Part shown: in pieces, positions 5,539 to 5,539 of the stretch
Numbering within the stretch: the first letter of the stretch is position 1
Layout: every line of letters starts with the position of its first letter
Assembly (NCBI GenBank): GCA_013812065.1
Contig: JACCUC010000333.1
Span: forward strand, 1 to 5,539
Length of the DNA stretch: 5,539 bases
Source of the DNA: Thermoleophilaceae bacterium
Lineage (GTDB): Bacteria; Actinomycetota; Thermoleophilia; Solirubrobacterales; Thermoleophilaceae
Reading direction: 5' to 3'
Notes under the pieces: generated by a model
What the model saw: the letters and a program-made list of their open reading frames with translations, nothing else
Databases searched by the model: none
Told to the model about the DNA's origin: nothing
Made by a program: the position numbers and the translations under genes

Positions 5539-5539
5539 C

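Noticed and set aside
1..5539. tRNA, rRNA, CRISPR array, insertion-sequence ends or attachment sites
   Set aside because: I saw no cloverleaf with a T-loop consensus, no regularly spaced long repeats, no transposase motifs and no flanking terminal inverted repeats with target duplications.

Overview
The window is high-GC DNA with a strong G/C preference at third codon positions, GGAGG-type ribosome binding sites and a DesK/NarL-type two-component pair. That combination suggests an actinobacterium (Actinomycetota). Nothing in the sequence fixes the genus. No rRNA, tRNA, CRISPR array, insertion sequence or phage gene was recognised.

Left (1-1372, + strand): the 3' part of a sensor histidine kinase gene overlaps its NarL/LuxR-family response regulator by the ATGA arrangement. 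They are clearly one operon. The kinase reading frame appears broken near position 93: frame 1 codes the end of a membrane segment and linker, and frame 3 codes the H-box and ATPase domain.

Centre-left (1373-1819): a gene-free convergent spacer. It contains two alternating purine-pyrimidine tracts, a tandem 8-bp repeat and, at its right edge, two small hairpins abutting the protease stop codon.

Centre (1820-4282): the most interesting part. A minus-strand trypsin/V8-like serine protease with no signal peptide is divergent from a 488-residue, alanine-rich, cysteine-free coiled-coil protein with one central hydrophobic segment. The short space between them holds a good promoter for the coiled-coil gene, and a perfect 14-bp palindrome lies between its -35 and -10 boxes. 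The pair may be a functional unit, with the protease acting on or with a membrane-associated coiled-coil partner. This is inference, because no named family was recognised for the partner.

Right (4283-5539): about 600 bp with no credible gene, then a small two-helix membrane protein ORF (+). Codon usage of this ORF collapses near position 5423, which suggests a frameshift or altered 3' end. At the right edge, the last 27 codons of a minus-strand gene enter the window with very strong coding-type codon bias. The two right-hand genes are therefore tail to tail.
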